Shown one piece after another: positions 47,830 through 61,400 of a DNA stretch of 64,000 nucleotides. The translations under genes and the position numbers were made by a program. The stretch's first letter is position 1, and every line of letters begins with the position of its first letter. Source of the stretch: Sipunculus nudus (lineage: Eukaryota; Annelida; Sipuncula; Golfingiida; Sipunculidae); the NCBI GenBank assembly GCA_026874595.1, contig CM049314.1, positions 50,949,812 through 51,013,811 of the forward strand, given 5' to 3'. Below the pieces are notes generated by a model that searched no databases, was not told the DNA's origin, and saw nothing but the letters and a program-made list of their open reading frames with translations.

Positions 47830-48900
47830 ATGTGAATACTGCGAAACCACACACAAATCGATGCCTATAGACATGTAAATTGTAATTTATAATGTTATAA
47901 ATATTAAAAAAGTACCATCGATTTAGGAATATTATTATCCTTTGACCAAATTACATTTGTGATTTTAACAAACACTTACTGTTACAGTGATGAACTGTTA
48001 AATACTAATGAGAGGGCTGATGAATCGCTGCCTTTGCAAGTCAATTAAATTATTATTAATATACGTGTAATATTATATGTTATATATAAATTATACTATA
48101 ATTTATGTTATATATCAAATTAGTAACATATCTAAATAAAAATAAGCCACGTATGACTGTGAAATGCTTTTTCATGGAAAGTTAATAAAATATGAACGGA
48201 TAATTTAATGACAATTATTGCTTTATTCTTGAAATTATTCACCATAGGCTACTAGAATTAGTGAAAAAGGTCAAAATAATTGCAACTGAATTTCTGTTTG
48301 CAAAATGCATTTTCGGCAGGTATAAAGTTAGACATACTAAAAAGTCTACCAAAATCAACCCATGGGAAATATAGATATTTTACGTTTTTCTTATACCCGG
48401 AGTCGCAATTTTTAAAAATTTTAGATTTTGACATAAATGACATTACAAATCCTCATTTCCATTACCTCAGTTCAACCACGGCACTACAGTATACAAAACT
48501 AACTGTATGATGACACTGGATACTAAAAAGTGTCAAATTAAATATGTATTTGGATAAAAATATGATTTTTAGATAATTTTTTCTTCATAAAATATTTCGT
48601 ATTTATAGGATCGATCACTTCACAGACTTCTCTCTCATCACTTACATCCATGCACATATTTTTGTATGTTATACTGGGATACATTTGATAATTTTTTGGT
48701 TGTGTTTTAAAACAAATTTTGACAAAATACTTTATTTCTGTAGAGAGATATGACTGCCTTTGTACTTAAAGGTTACCCCTACCCCGAAGAGGTTAATCAT
48801 GGTATACGAGCATTTAAGTCGCGTTAATTGCCAGTAAGAGGTACCTATGAATTATCTGCAGTACAAAGTTTTGATAGATTTGTGGTGGTAGCGGTCCACT
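47830..48900. other. No gene or repeat recognised
   Basis: AT-rich sequence with no convincing coding frame or element end. Confidence 0.5.
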
Positions 48901-48949
48901 GATACTTTTGAGTTAGATTTTTGCTCACAACGACCTTGGGGAACTTTTG

Positions 48950-49720
48950 TAATATGCAAATTAGGGCCGGCATTGACCAAAATTCTATTCTCTTCGCTAT
49001 CTCAAGAACTAACCATGATAATTGGTCGAATATCGTGTCTATACCTAGGTTTTGATGGTCAAAGATTCAAATAAAACCATAATAACAACGGTTAACTTCC
49101 TATTTTAAATTTTAATATGTAAATAAGGGCCGCCATTGAAAAACAGTCTACTTTCCTCAATATATGAAAGACTGACAATGATGATTTGCCGAACATTGTG
49201 TCTAGACCCATGTTTTCATGGCCAAAGGTTCATATGAAACCATATTTACAACGGTTAAGTTCATATTTTAAATTTTAATATGTAAATTAGAGCCGCCATT
49301 GATGAAAAGTCAACTTTCCTCAAATATGAAAAACTAACCATTATAATTGGTCGAACATTGTGTCTAAACCTAGGTTTTCATGGTCAAAAATTAAAATGAA
49401 ACCAAGTGAACAATGGGTTAACTAAAACTTAGTATGCAAATTGGGATGGCATTACATCAAATCTAGACATAGGTTTTCATCTTCAAATATTGTTAAAAGA
49501 TTATCGGAACAAAAAGGCTGATGTTAATTTTTTTTTATTTTGAAAATCAAATTACGGTTGTCATTGCCGTAAAACCTAGTTTATCCAATATATTTAAAGT
49601 ATTGATAAATGGTCATATATATTTGCTAAACCTGAGGTTTCTTGGTCAGAGATCATTTAAGAAACTAGCATTAATCTAGGAGTAAGACGGGATTGACTTT
49701 TTATGCTTAATATTATGACT
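48950..49720. repeat. Diverged ~160-bp tandem repeat
   Basis: Unit starts ATGCAAATTAGGGCCGGCAT at 48954 recur at 49117, 49280 and 49434, and weakly near 49540. Each is followed by a TTGGTCGAA...CTAGGTTTTCATGGTCAAA stretch. Confidence 0.8.
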
Positions 49721-49758
49721 TAGAGTCAAAATGAATAGTGTATCAATCATTTTTAGGC

Positions 49759-52117
49759 CTATTTATTTATTTATTTATTACAACATCTTTCAGGGTAGCC
49801 TTTATCAGAATAAAATTCTGTTTACAGAAGGGCCCTGTAATACATAGATACATCACAATAAAATACAATATTCAATAAGTCCATAAACTAAAATTACATC
49901 ATACAATCACAGAATTTTAAGCGAAAACGCGGTGACGTAAACACAGCTAAAGTTAAAGTACAAATATATGTGGTCAAATTTCGTTATGAAAAGTGTGCAA
50001 CAGTGTTGCTAAATACATTAAACGAAGTTAAAATACAAATAAAGCACAGTTGTGTACAATATAAATGAAATGTATATATAGAAGTCTACATAAGATGCGC
50101 ATAAGTACGGTAATGAAAAATTAGATGACGCTCAAATATTAGTATTATTTAGTTGTATACAAGTAGAAAATGAAAGGTAATTATACTATCTTGGTATTAT
50201 ATGCAAGGAAATATGTGCGCGCTAGCCTTTTAAAGCCCTTTAGATTGTTGGCATTTTTTAGTTTTGTTGGAAGGCTTTTCCATAGAACACTGCTTGCATA
50301 AAAAGATGAGGTTTTTAGGATTTCTGTGCGTGGTTTCGGAAGATTAAAATGGGAATTTACTGATAAACGGGTGTTACACTGATGAACATCAAGGGGAAAA
50401 GTAAAGTCCTTAATAAGATAAGAAGGGGCGAGTCCATTGATACATTTATATGTCAATATTGATAAAAGATACATGTATCGTTGCTCTATGTTCATCCATC
50501 CATTGTCATGGATAATCGCCAAGCTGCTGTGTGAGTGATCATAAATGCCTGAGATAATTCTGGCTGCTCGGCCCTGAAGCCGCTGAATTGTAAGACGAAA
50601 TGTACGAGCACAATTTCCCCAAACAGTAAGGCCATAGTCAATATTTGTTTGAATGAACGCGTGATAATATGTATTCAAATATTTTTTAGGGAGAAATTTG
50701 CCAATTCGGTGCAGTAGTCCTATATTCGAGCATAATTTCGTCAGACCTACGTTGTTTTGAGTGTATTAACATCGAAGCTGATTTTTAGGCATTTATTGAA
50801 AGCTTATTATTACGCATCCAATTAACTACTTGGGAAAGGCCAGTCTGAAGTTTGTTTTGGGCAGTAATAACGTCGGGGCCGTTTACATATATATCATGAT
50901 ATCATCGGCATAGATAGAGCATTTTGCTCCAGGGACATTAGCAGGTAAGTCGTTCAGATATATTAAAAAGAGTATTAGACCGAGGACGGTGCCTTGAGGG
51001 ACACCTGTTGTTATAATTTTACATCCGAAATACTATTTGTGAAGGTTACATATTGTTTGCGATAATTTAAATCTGAATGAAACCACTTAAGAGAGGTCTC
51101 ATAAACTCCATATTGTTCTAATTTGTTCAAAAGAATACTGTGTGCTAGTGAATCAAAGCCCTTTTTCACATCGAGAAAACAAGCGGCATTAAGATTGCCC
51201 TGATCAATAATAGAGAGCCAGTTGTCAACTAAATGATGAAGAGCAGTTGGAGTGGAGTTATTTGACAGGAAAGCAGTTTGTTCAGTTGAGAGGAGATCAT
51301 GATTCCGTAAATAAGCAATAAGAGAAGTTTTGACGTGTTTTTCAAGAATTTTGACAATATTACACGTTACAGATATAGGACGGTAATTACCTATTTCGTT
51401 TAATTTACCCTTACCTTTATATATTGGGACTACTCTAGTGCATTTCCAGTCACGGGGTACAACTCTCGTAGTAAGAGACTGGTTAAAAAATTTGAGTAAG
51501 AGAAGGTGCGATAAGATCTGCGGCATCACAAAGCAAAATGCCAGACATGTTTAATAGGTCAAGGCCAGGTTTGCTTTTCAGGTGTTGCAGATGATTAATA
51601 ACAGTAAAGCTATTAATTTGTGCAAACTCATAAGTAGAATCAGAGGGATTAATAATATGGAATTGCTTTTGTGCCTCGTCGGTAGACGTATTGGATAATT
51701 TCTCTCCAATTGAGGTAAAATATTCATTGAGTTCGTCGGCGGTGAAGTTATGCTCGCAGCTGGTTGAATCACGTGTTTAAGAGTTTGCCACATTTGTTTG
51801 GAAGAGGTTGATGAGTTTATTTTATCATAGTAAAATTTCCATTTCTGTGTTCTTTTTACGCAGGTGACTCGATTACGTAGAATGCGAAATTGATTCCATA
51901 TGGCGGGACTGCCATTTTTATGGCATCATTTCTAGCTCTTTCACTACGATAAATTAATTTTTGAATGTGTCGAGTCATCCAAGGATTTTTACGGTCACGC
52001 TTAACACGAAAGGTATTCAAAGGCGCATGCTCATTGCAGATAGTTAAGAATTCATCACGCAAGGTCCTAGGCTGAGCACACATCGGGTATATCACAAAGA
52101 GCGAAATGTGACGGAAG
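49759..52117 (-). pseudogene. Decayed non-LTR retrotransposon (LINE, Jockey/CR1-like), 5' truncated at the satellite edge
   Basis: Read on the - strand, the order is: a linker after the endonuclease (TICNEHAPLNTFRVKRDRK, near 52020), then RT fingers/palm (VVPIYKGKG and NYRPISV, 51011-51529). The palm continues in a shifted frame with GVPQGTVLG and the catalytic YADD at 50901-50912, then WMRNNKLSIN followed by a stop in place of a sense codon. The tail reads NIDYGLTVWG to the end at 50181. A one-base frameshift lies near 51015. The 3' end is a (TAAA)n-type tail at 49759-49780, usual for this LINE group. The endonuclease domain is absent because the homology stops where the 41-bp array starts. 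The element is dead in this copy. Confidence 0.9.
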
Positions 52118-52274
52118 CTTGCCCAGCACAAGGATGCGTGTAAAACTAGCATACTGTGGTGACCCAGCACCAGGATACGTGTAAAACCAGTATATAGTGA
52201 TGGCCGAGCAACAGGATGTGTGTAATACCAGTATACAGTAGTGGCCCAGCACCAGGGTGCGTGTAAAACCAGCG

Positions 52275-55225
52275 TACTGTGGTGGCCATGCACCAGGGTG
52301 CGTGTAAAACCAGCATACTGTGGTGGCCAAGCACAAAGATGCGTGTAAAACCAGCATACTGTGGTGGCCAAGCACCAAGATGCGTGTAAAACCAGCTTAC
52401 TGTGGTGGCCCAGCACCAGGGTGCGTGTAAAACCAGCATACTGTGGTGGCCATGCACCAAGATGCGTGTAAAACCAGCATACTGTGGTGGCCCAGCACCA
52501 AGATGCGTGTAAAACCAGCATACTGTGGTGGCCAAGCACCAAGATGCGTGTAAAACCAGCATACTGTGGTGGCCATGCACCAAGATGCGTGTAAAACCAG
52601 CATACTGTGGTGGCCAAGCACCAAGATGCGTGTAAAACCAGCATACTGTGGTGGCCAAGCACCAAGATGCGTGTAAAACCAGCATACTGTGGTGGCCATG
52701 CACCAAGATGCGTGTAAAACCAGCATACTGTGGTGGCCAAGCACCAAGATGCGTGTAAAACCAGCATACTGTGGTGGCCAAGCACCAAGATGCGTGTAAA
52801 ACCAGCATATTGTGATGGCCATGCACCAAGATGCGTGTAAAACCAGCATACTGTGGTGGCCAAGCACCAAGATGCGTGTAAAACCAGCATACTGTGGTGG
52901 CCAAGCACCAAGATGCGTGAAAAACCAGCATACTGTGGTGGCCAAGCACCAAGATGCGTGTAAAACCAGCATACTGTGGTGGCCAAGCACCAAGATGCGT
53001 GTAAAACCAGCATACTGTGGTGGCCACGCACCAAGATGCGTGTAAAACCAGCATACTGTGGTGGCCAAGCACCAAGATCCGTGTAAAACCAGCATACTGT
53101 GGTGGCCAAGCACCAAGATGCGTGTAAAACCAGCGTTCTGTGGTGGCCATGCACCAAGATGCGTGTAAAACCAGCGTACTGTTGTGGCCATGCACCATGA
53201 TGCGTGTTAAACCAGCGTACTGTGGTGGCCCAGCACCAGGGTGCGTGTAAAACCAGCATACAGTAGTGGCCCAGCACCAGGGTGCGTGTAAAACCAGCAT
53301 ACTGTGGTAGCCATGCACCAAGATGCGTGTAAAACCAGCATACTGTGGTGGCCAAGCACCAAGATGCGTGTAAAACCAGCATACAGTAGTGGCCATGCAC
53401 CAAGATGCGTGTAAAGCCAGCATACTGTGGTGGCCATGCACCAAGATGCGTGTAAAACCAGCATACTGTGGTGGCCATGCACCAAGATGCGTGTAAAACC
53501 AGCATACAGTAGTGGCCCAGCACCAGGGTGCGTGTAAAACCAGCATACTGTGGTGGCCAAGCACCAAGATGCGTGTAAAACCAGCATACTGTGGTGGCCA
53601 TGCACCAAGACGCGTGTAAAACCAGCATACTGTGGTGGCCATGCACCAAGATGCGTGTAAAACCAGCATACTGTGGTGGCCATGCACCAAGATGCGTGTA
53701 AAACCAGCATACAGTACTGGCCCAGCACCAGGGTGCGTGTAAAACCAGCATACTGTGGTGGCCATGCACCAGGGTGCGTGTAAAACCAGCATACTGTGGT
53801 GGCCAAGCACAAAGATGCGTGTAAAACCAGCATACTGTGGTGGCCAAGCACCAAGATGCGTGTAAAACCAGCTTACTGTGGTGGCCCAGCACCAGGGTGC
53901 GTGTAAAACCAGCATACTGTGGTGGCCATGCACCAAGATGCGTGTAAAACCAGCATACTGTGGTGGCCCAGCACCAAGATGCGTGTAAAACCAGCATACT
54001 GTGGTGGCCAAGCACCAAGATGCGTGTAAAACCAGCATACTGTGGTGGCCATGCACCAAGATGCGTGTAAAACCAGCATACTGTGGTGGCCAAGCACCAA
54101 GATGCGTGTAAAACCAGCATACTGTGGTGGCCAAGCACCAAGATGCGTGTAAAACCAGCATACTGTGGTGGCCATGCACCAAGATGCGTGTAAAACCAGC
54201 ATACTGTGGTGGCCAAGCACCAAGATGCGTGTAAAACCAGCATACTGTGGTGGCCAAGCACCAAGATGCGTGTAAAACCAGCATATTGTGATGGCCATGC
54301 ACCAAGATGCGTGTAAAACCAGCATACTGTGGTGGCCAAGCACCAAGATGCGTGTAAAACCAGCATACTGTGGTGGCCAAGCACCAAGATGCGTGAAAAA
54401 CCAGCATACTGTGGTGGCCAAGCACCAAGATGCGTGTAAAACCAGCATACTGTGGTGGCCAAGCACCAAGATGCGTGTAAAACCAGCATACTGTGGTGGC
54501 CACGCACCAAGATGCGTGTAAAACCAGCATACTGTGGTGGCCAAGCACCAAGATCCGTGTAAAACCAGCATACTGTGGTGGCCAAGCACCAAGATGCGTG
54601 TAAAACCAGCGTTCTGTGGTGGCCATGCACCAAGATGCGTGTAAAACCAGCGTACTGTTGTGGCCATGCACCATGATGCGTGTTAAACCAGCGTACTGTG
54701 GTGGCCCAGCACCAGGGTGCGTGTAAAACCAGCATACAGTAGTGGCCCAGCACCAGGGTGCGTGTAAAACCAGCATACTGTGGTAGCCATGCACCAAGAT
54801 GCGTGTAAAACCAGCATACTGTGGTGGCCAAGCACCAAGATGCGTGTAAAACCAGCATACAGTAGTGGCCATGCACCAAGATGCGTGTAAAGCCAGCATA
54901 CTGTGGTGGCCATGCACCAAGATGCGTGTAAAACCAGCATACTGTGGTGGCCATGCACCAAGATGCGTGTAAAACCAGCATACAGTAGTGGCCCAGCACC
55001 AGGGTGCGTGTAAAACCAGCATACTGTGGTGGCCAAGCACCAAGATGCGTGTAAAACCAGCATACTGTGGTGGCCATGCACCAAGACGCGTGTAAAACCA
55101 GCATACTGTGGTGGCCATGCACCAAGATGCGTGTAAAACCAGCATACTGTGGTGGCCATGCACCAAGATGCGTGTAAAACCAGCATACAGTACTGGCCCA
55201 GCACCAGGGTGCGTGTAAAACCAGC
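52275..55225. repeat. 1,476-bp (36-unit) tandem duplication inside the satellite
   Basis: Diagnostic variants recur at a fixed offset of 1,476 bp = 36 x 41. The block with AAAACCAGCTTACTG, CATATTGTGATGG, GTGAAAAACC, AAGATCCGTG and GCGTTCTG at 52405-53145 reappears at 53881-54621. CATACAGTACTGG at 53708 reappears at 55184. The copies look essentially identical, so the duplication is recent or an assembly artefact. Confidence 0.9.
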
Positions 55226-57235
55226 ATACTGTGGTGGCCAAGCACCAAGATGCGTGTAAAACCAGCATACTGTGGTGGCCAAGCACCAAGATGCGTGTAA
55301 AACCAGCATACTGTGGTGGCCATGCACCAAGATGCGTGTAAAACCAGCATACTGTGGTGGCCAAGCACCAAGATGCGTGTAAAACCAGCGTACTGTGGTG
55401 GCCCAGCACCAGGGTGCGTGTAAAACCAGCGTACTGTGGTGGCCCAGCACCAAGATGCGTGTAAAACCAGCATACTGTGGTGGCCAAGCACCAAGATGCG
55501 TGTAAAACCAGCATACTGTGGTGGCCAAGCACCAAGGTGCGTGTAAAACCAGCATACTGTGGTGGCCAAGCACCAAGATGCGTGTAAAACCAGCATACTG
55601 TGGTGGCCAAGCACCAAGATGCGTGTAAAACCAGCATACTGTGGTGGCCAAGCACCAAGATGCGTGTAAAACCAGCGTACTGTGGTGGCCCGGCACCAGG
55701 GTGCGTGTAAAACCAGCATACTGTGGTGGCCATGCACCAAGATGCGTGTAAAACCAGCATACTGTGGTGGCCATGCACCAAGATGCGTGTAAAACCAGCG
55801 TACTGTGGTGGCCCAGCACCAGGGTGCGTGTGAAACCAGCATACAGTAGTGACCCAGAACCAGGGTGCGTGTAAAACCAGCATACTGTGGTGGCCATGCA
55901 CCAAGATGCGTGTAAAACCAGCATACTGTGGTGGCCCAGCACCAGGATGCGTGTAAAACCAGCATACTGTGGTGGCCATGCACCAAGATGCGTGTAAAAC
56001 CAGCATACAGTAGTGGCCCAGCACCAGGGTGCGTGTAAAACCAGCATACTGTGGTGGCCAAGCACCAAGATGCGTGTAAAACCAGCATACTGTGGTGGCC
56101 ATGCACCAAGACGCGTGTAAAACCAGCATACTGTGGTGGCCATGCACCAAGATGCGTGTAAAACCAGCATACTGTGGTGGCCATGCACCAAGATGCGTGT
56201 AAAACCAGCATACAGTACTGGCCCAGCACCAGGGTGCGTGTAAAACCAGCATACTGTGGTGGCCAAGCACCAAGATGCGTGTAAAACCAGCATACTGTGG
56301 TGGCCAAGCACCAAGATGCGTGTAAAACCAGCATACTGTGGTGGCCATGCACCAAGATGCGTGTAAAACCAGCATACTGTGGTGGCCAAGCACCAAGATG
56401 CGTGTAAAACCAGCGTACTGTGGTGGCCCAGCACCAGGGTGCGTGTAAAACCAGCGTACTGTGGTGGCCCAGCACCAAGATGCGTGTAAAACCAGCATAC
56501 TGTGGTGGCCAAGCACCAAGATGCGTGTAAAACCAGCATACTGTGGTGGCCAAGCACCAAGGTGCGTGTAAAACCAGCATACTGTGGTGGCCAAGCACCA
56601 AGATGCGTGTAAAACCAGCATACTGTGGTGGCCAAGCACCAAGATGCGTGTAAAACCAGCATACTGTGGTGGCCAAGCACCAAGATGCGTGTAAAACCAG
56701 CGTACTGTGGTGGCCCGGCACCAGGGTGCGTGTAAAACCAGCATACTGTGGTGGCCATGCACCAAGATGCGTGTAAAACCAGCATACTGTGGTGGCCATG
56801 CACCAAGATGCGTGTAAAACCAGCGTACTGTGGTGGCCCAGCACCAGGGTGCGTGTGAAACCAGCATACAGTAGTGACCCAGAACCAGGGTGCGTGTAAA
56901 ACCAGCATACTGTGGTGGCCATGCACCAAGATGCGTGTAAAACCAGCATACTGTGGTGGCCCAGCACCAGGATGCGTGTAAAACCAGCATACTGTGGTGG
57001 CCATGCACCAAGATGCGTGTAAAACCAGCATACTGTGGTGGCCATGCACCAAGATGCGTGTAAAACCAGCATACTGTGGTGGCCATGCACCAAGGTGCGT
57101 GTAAAACCAGCATACAGTAGTGGCCCAGCACCAGGGTGCGTGTAAAACCAGCATACTGTGGTGGCCAAGCACCAAGATGCGTGTAAAACCAGCATACTGT
57201 GGTGGCCCAGCACCAGGGTGCGTGTAAAACCAGCA
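55184..57235. repeat. 1,025-bp (25-unit) tandem duplication inside the satellite
   Basis: CATACAGTACTGG at 55184 recurs at 56209. The variant TGTGAAACCAGCATACAGTA, followed by GTGACCCAGAACC, at 55831 recurs at 56856. Both offsets are 1,025 = 25 x 41. Confidence 0.88.
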
Positions 57236-58439
57236 TACAGTAGTGGCCCAGCACCAGGATGCGTGTAAAACCAGCATACTGTGGTGGCCAAGCACCAAGA
57301 TGCGTGTAAAAACCAGCGTACTGTGGTGGCCCAGCACCAGGGTGCGTGTAAAACCAGCATACTGTGGTGGCCCAGCACCAGGGTGCGTGTAAAACCAGCG
57401 TACTGTGGTGGGCCAGCACCAGGATGCGTGTAAAACCAGCATACTGTGGTGGCCAAGCACAAAGATGCGTGTAAAACCAGCATACTGTGGTGGCCATGCA
57501 CCAAGATGCGTGTAAAACCAGCATACTGTGGTGGCCAAGCACCAAGATGCGTGTAAAAACCAGCATACTGTGGTGGCCAAGCACCAAGATGCGTGTAAAA
57601 CCAGCATACTGTGGTGGCCAAGCACCAAGATGCGTGTAAAACCAGCATACTGTGGTGGCCAAGCACCAAGATGCGTGTAAAACCAGCGTACTGTGGTGGC
57701 CCAGCACCAGGGTGCGTGTAAAACCAGCATACTGTGGTGGCCAAGCACCAAGATGCGTGTAAAACCAGCATACTGTGGTGGCCCAGCACCAGGGTGCGTG
57801 TAAAACCAGCATACAGTAGTGGCCCAGCACCAGGATGCGTGTAAAACCAGCATACTGTTGTGGCCAAGCACCAAGATGCGTGTAAAACCAGCGTACTGTG
57901 GTGGCCCAGCACCAGGGTGCGTGTAAAACCAGCATACTGTGGTGGCCCAGCACCAGGGTGCGTGTAAAACCAGCGTACTGTGGTGGCCCAGCACCAGGAT
58001 GCGTGTAAAACCAGCATACTGTGGTGGCCAAGCACAAAGATGCGTGTAAAACCAGCATACTGTGGTGGCCATGCACCAAGATGCGTGTAAAACCAGCATA
58101 CTGTGGTGGCCAAGCACCAAGATGCGTGTAAAACCAGCGTACTGTGGTGGCCATGCACCAGGGTGCGTGTAAAACCAGCGTACTGTGGTGGCCATGCACC
58201 AAGATGCGTGTAAAACCAGCATACTGTGGTGGCCAAGCACCAAGATGCGTGTAAAACCAGCATACTGTGGTGGCCAAGCACCAAGATGCGTGTAAAAACC
58301 AGCATACTGTGGTGGCCAAGCACCAAGATGCGTGTAAAACCAGCATACTGTGGTGGCCAAGCACCAAGATGCGTGTAAAACCAGCATACTGTGGTGGCCA
58401 TGCACCAAGATACGTGTAAAACCAGCATACTGTGGTGGC

Positions 58440-61400
58440 CAAGCACCAAGATGCGTGTAAAACCAGCGTACTGTGGTGGCCCAGCACCAGGGTGCGTGTA
58501 AAACCAGCGTACTGTGGTGGCCATGCACCAAGATGCGTGTAAAACCAGCATACTGTGGTGGCCAAGCACCAAGATGCGTGTAAAACCAGCATACTGTGGT
58601 GGCCAAGCACCAAGATGCGTGTAAAACCAGCATACTGTGGTGGCCAAGCACCAAGATGCGTGTAAAACCAGCGTACTGTGGTGGCCCAGCACCAGAATGC
58701 GTGTAAAACCAGCATACTGTGGTGGCCCAGCACCAAGATGCGTGTAAAACCAGCATACTGTGGTGGCCCAGCACCAAGATGCGTGTAAAACCAGCATACT
58801 GTGGTGGCCAAGCACCAAGATGCGTGTAAAACCAGCATACTGTGGTGGCCAAGCACCAAGATGCGTGTAAAACCAGCATACTGTGGTGGCCATGCACCAA
58901 GATGCGTGTAAAACCAGCATACTGTGGTGGCCAAGCACCAAGATGCGTGTGAAACCAGCATACTGTGGTGGCCAATCACCAAGATGCGTGTAAAACCAGC
59001 ATACTGTGGTGGCCATGCACCAAGATGCGTGTAAAACCAGCATACTGTGGTGGCCAAGAACCAAGATGCGTGTAAAACCAGCATACTGTGGTGGCCAAGC
59101 ACCAAGATGCGTGTAAAACCAGCATACTGTGGTGGCCAAGCACCAAGATGCGTGTAAAACCAGCATACTGTGGTGGCCAAGCACCAAGATGCGTGTAAAA
59201 CCAGCATACTGTGGTGGCCATGCGCCAAGATGCGTGTAAAACCAGCATACTGTGGTGGCCATGCGCCAAGATGCGTGTAAAACCAGCATACTGTGGTTGC
59301 CAAGCACCAAGATGCGTGTAAAAGTAGCATACTGTGGTGGCCAAGCACCAAGATGCGTGTAAAACCAGCATACTGTGGTGGCCAAGCACCAAGATGCGTG
59401 TAAAAACCAGCATACTGTGGTGGCCAAGTACCAAGATGCGTGTAAAACCAGCGTACTGTGGTGGCCCAGCACCAGGGTGCATGTAAAACCAGCGTACTGT
59501 GGTGGCCATGCACCAAGATGCGTGTAAAACCAGCATACTGTGGTGGCCCAGCACCAGGGTGCGTGTAAAACCAGCATACTGTGGTGGCCCAGCACCAAGA
59601 TGCGTGTAAAACCAGCATACTGTGGTGGCCAAGCACCAAGATGCGTGTAAAACCAGCATACTGTGGTAGCCATGCACCAAGATGCGTGTAAAACCAACAT
59701 ACTGTGGTGGCCAAGCACCAAGATGCGTGTAAAACCAACATACTGTGGTGGCCAAGCACCAAGATGCGTGTAAAACCAGCGTACTGTGGTGGCCCAGCAC
59801 CAGGGTGCGTGTATAACCAGCGTACTGTGGTTGCCAAGCACCAAGATGCGTGTAAAACCAGCATACTGTGGTGGCCAAGCACCAAGATGCGTGTAAAACC
59901 AGCGTACTGTGGTGGCCCAGCACAAGGGTGCGTGTAAAACCAGCATACTGTGGTGGCCAAGCACCAAGATGCGTGTAAAACCAGCATACTGTGGTGGCCC
60001 AGCACCAGGATGCGTGTAAAACCAGCATACTGTGGTGGCCAAGCACAAAGATGCGTGTAAAACCAGCATACTGTGGTGGCCATGCACCAAGATGCGTGTA
60101 AAACCAGCATACTGTGGTGGCCAAGCACCAAGATGCGTGTAAAAACCAGCATACTGTGGTGGCCAAGCACCAAGATGCGTGTAAAACCAGCATACTGTGG
60201 TGGCCAAGCACCAAGATGCGTGTAAAACCAGCATACTGTGGTGGCCAAGCACCAAGATGCGTGTAAAACCAGCATACTGTGGTGGCCATGCACCAAGATG
60301 CGTGTAAAACCAGCATACTGTGGTGGCCAAGCACCAAGATGCGTGTAAAACCAGCGTACTGTGGTGGCCATGCACCAGGGTGCGTGTAAAACCAGCGTAC
60401 TGTGGTGGCCATGCACCAAGATGCGTGTAAAACCAGCATACTGTGGTGGCCAAGCACCAAGATGCGTGTAAAACCAGCATACTGTGGTGGCCAAGCACCA
60501 AGATGCGTGTAAAACCAGCATACTGTGGTGGCCATGCACCAAGATGCGTGTAAAACCAGCATACTGTGGTGGCCACGCACCAAGATGCGTGTAAAAACCA
60601 GCCTACTGTGGTGGCCAAGCACCAAGATGCGTGTAAAACCAGCGTACTGTGGTGGCCCAGCACCAGGGTGCGTGTAAAACCAGCGTACTGTGGTGGCCAT
60701 GCACCAAGATGCGTGTAAAACCAGCATACTGTGGTGGCCAAGCACCAAGATGCGTGTAAAACCAGCATACTGTGGTGGCCAAGCACCAAGATGCGTGTAA
60801 AACCAGCATACTGTGGTGGCCAAGCACCAAGATGCGTGTAAAACCAGCGTACTGTGGTGGCCCAGCACCAGAATGCGTGTAAAACCAGCATACTGTGGTG
60901 GCCCAGCACCAAGATGCGTGTAAAACCAGCATACTGTGGTGGCCCAGCACCAAGATGCGTGTAAAACCAGCATACTGTGGTGGCCAAGCACCAAGATGCG
61001 TGTAAAACCAGCATACTGTGGTGGCCAAGCACCAAGATGCGTGTAAAACCAGCATACTGTGGTGGCCATGCACCAAGATGCGTGTAAAACCAGCATACTG
61101 TGGTGGCCAAGCACCAAGATGCGTGTGAAACCAGCATACTGTGGTGGCCAATCACCAAGATGCGTGTAAAACCAGCATACTGTGGTGGCCATGCACCAAG
61201 ATGCGTGTAAAACCAGCATACTGTGGTGGCCAAGAACCAAGATGCGTGTAAAACCAGCATACTGTGGTGGCCAAGCACCAAGATGCGTGTAAAACCAGCA
61301 TACTGTGGTGGCCAAGCACCAAGATGCGTGTAAAACCAGCATACTGTGGTGGCCAAGCACCAAGATGCGTGTAAAACCAGCATACTGTGGTGGCCATGCG

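Noticed and set aside
50901-50912. YADD motif as evidence of an active retrotransposon
   Set aside because: The surrounding frame has a stop and at least one frameshift, and the endonuclease domain is missing.
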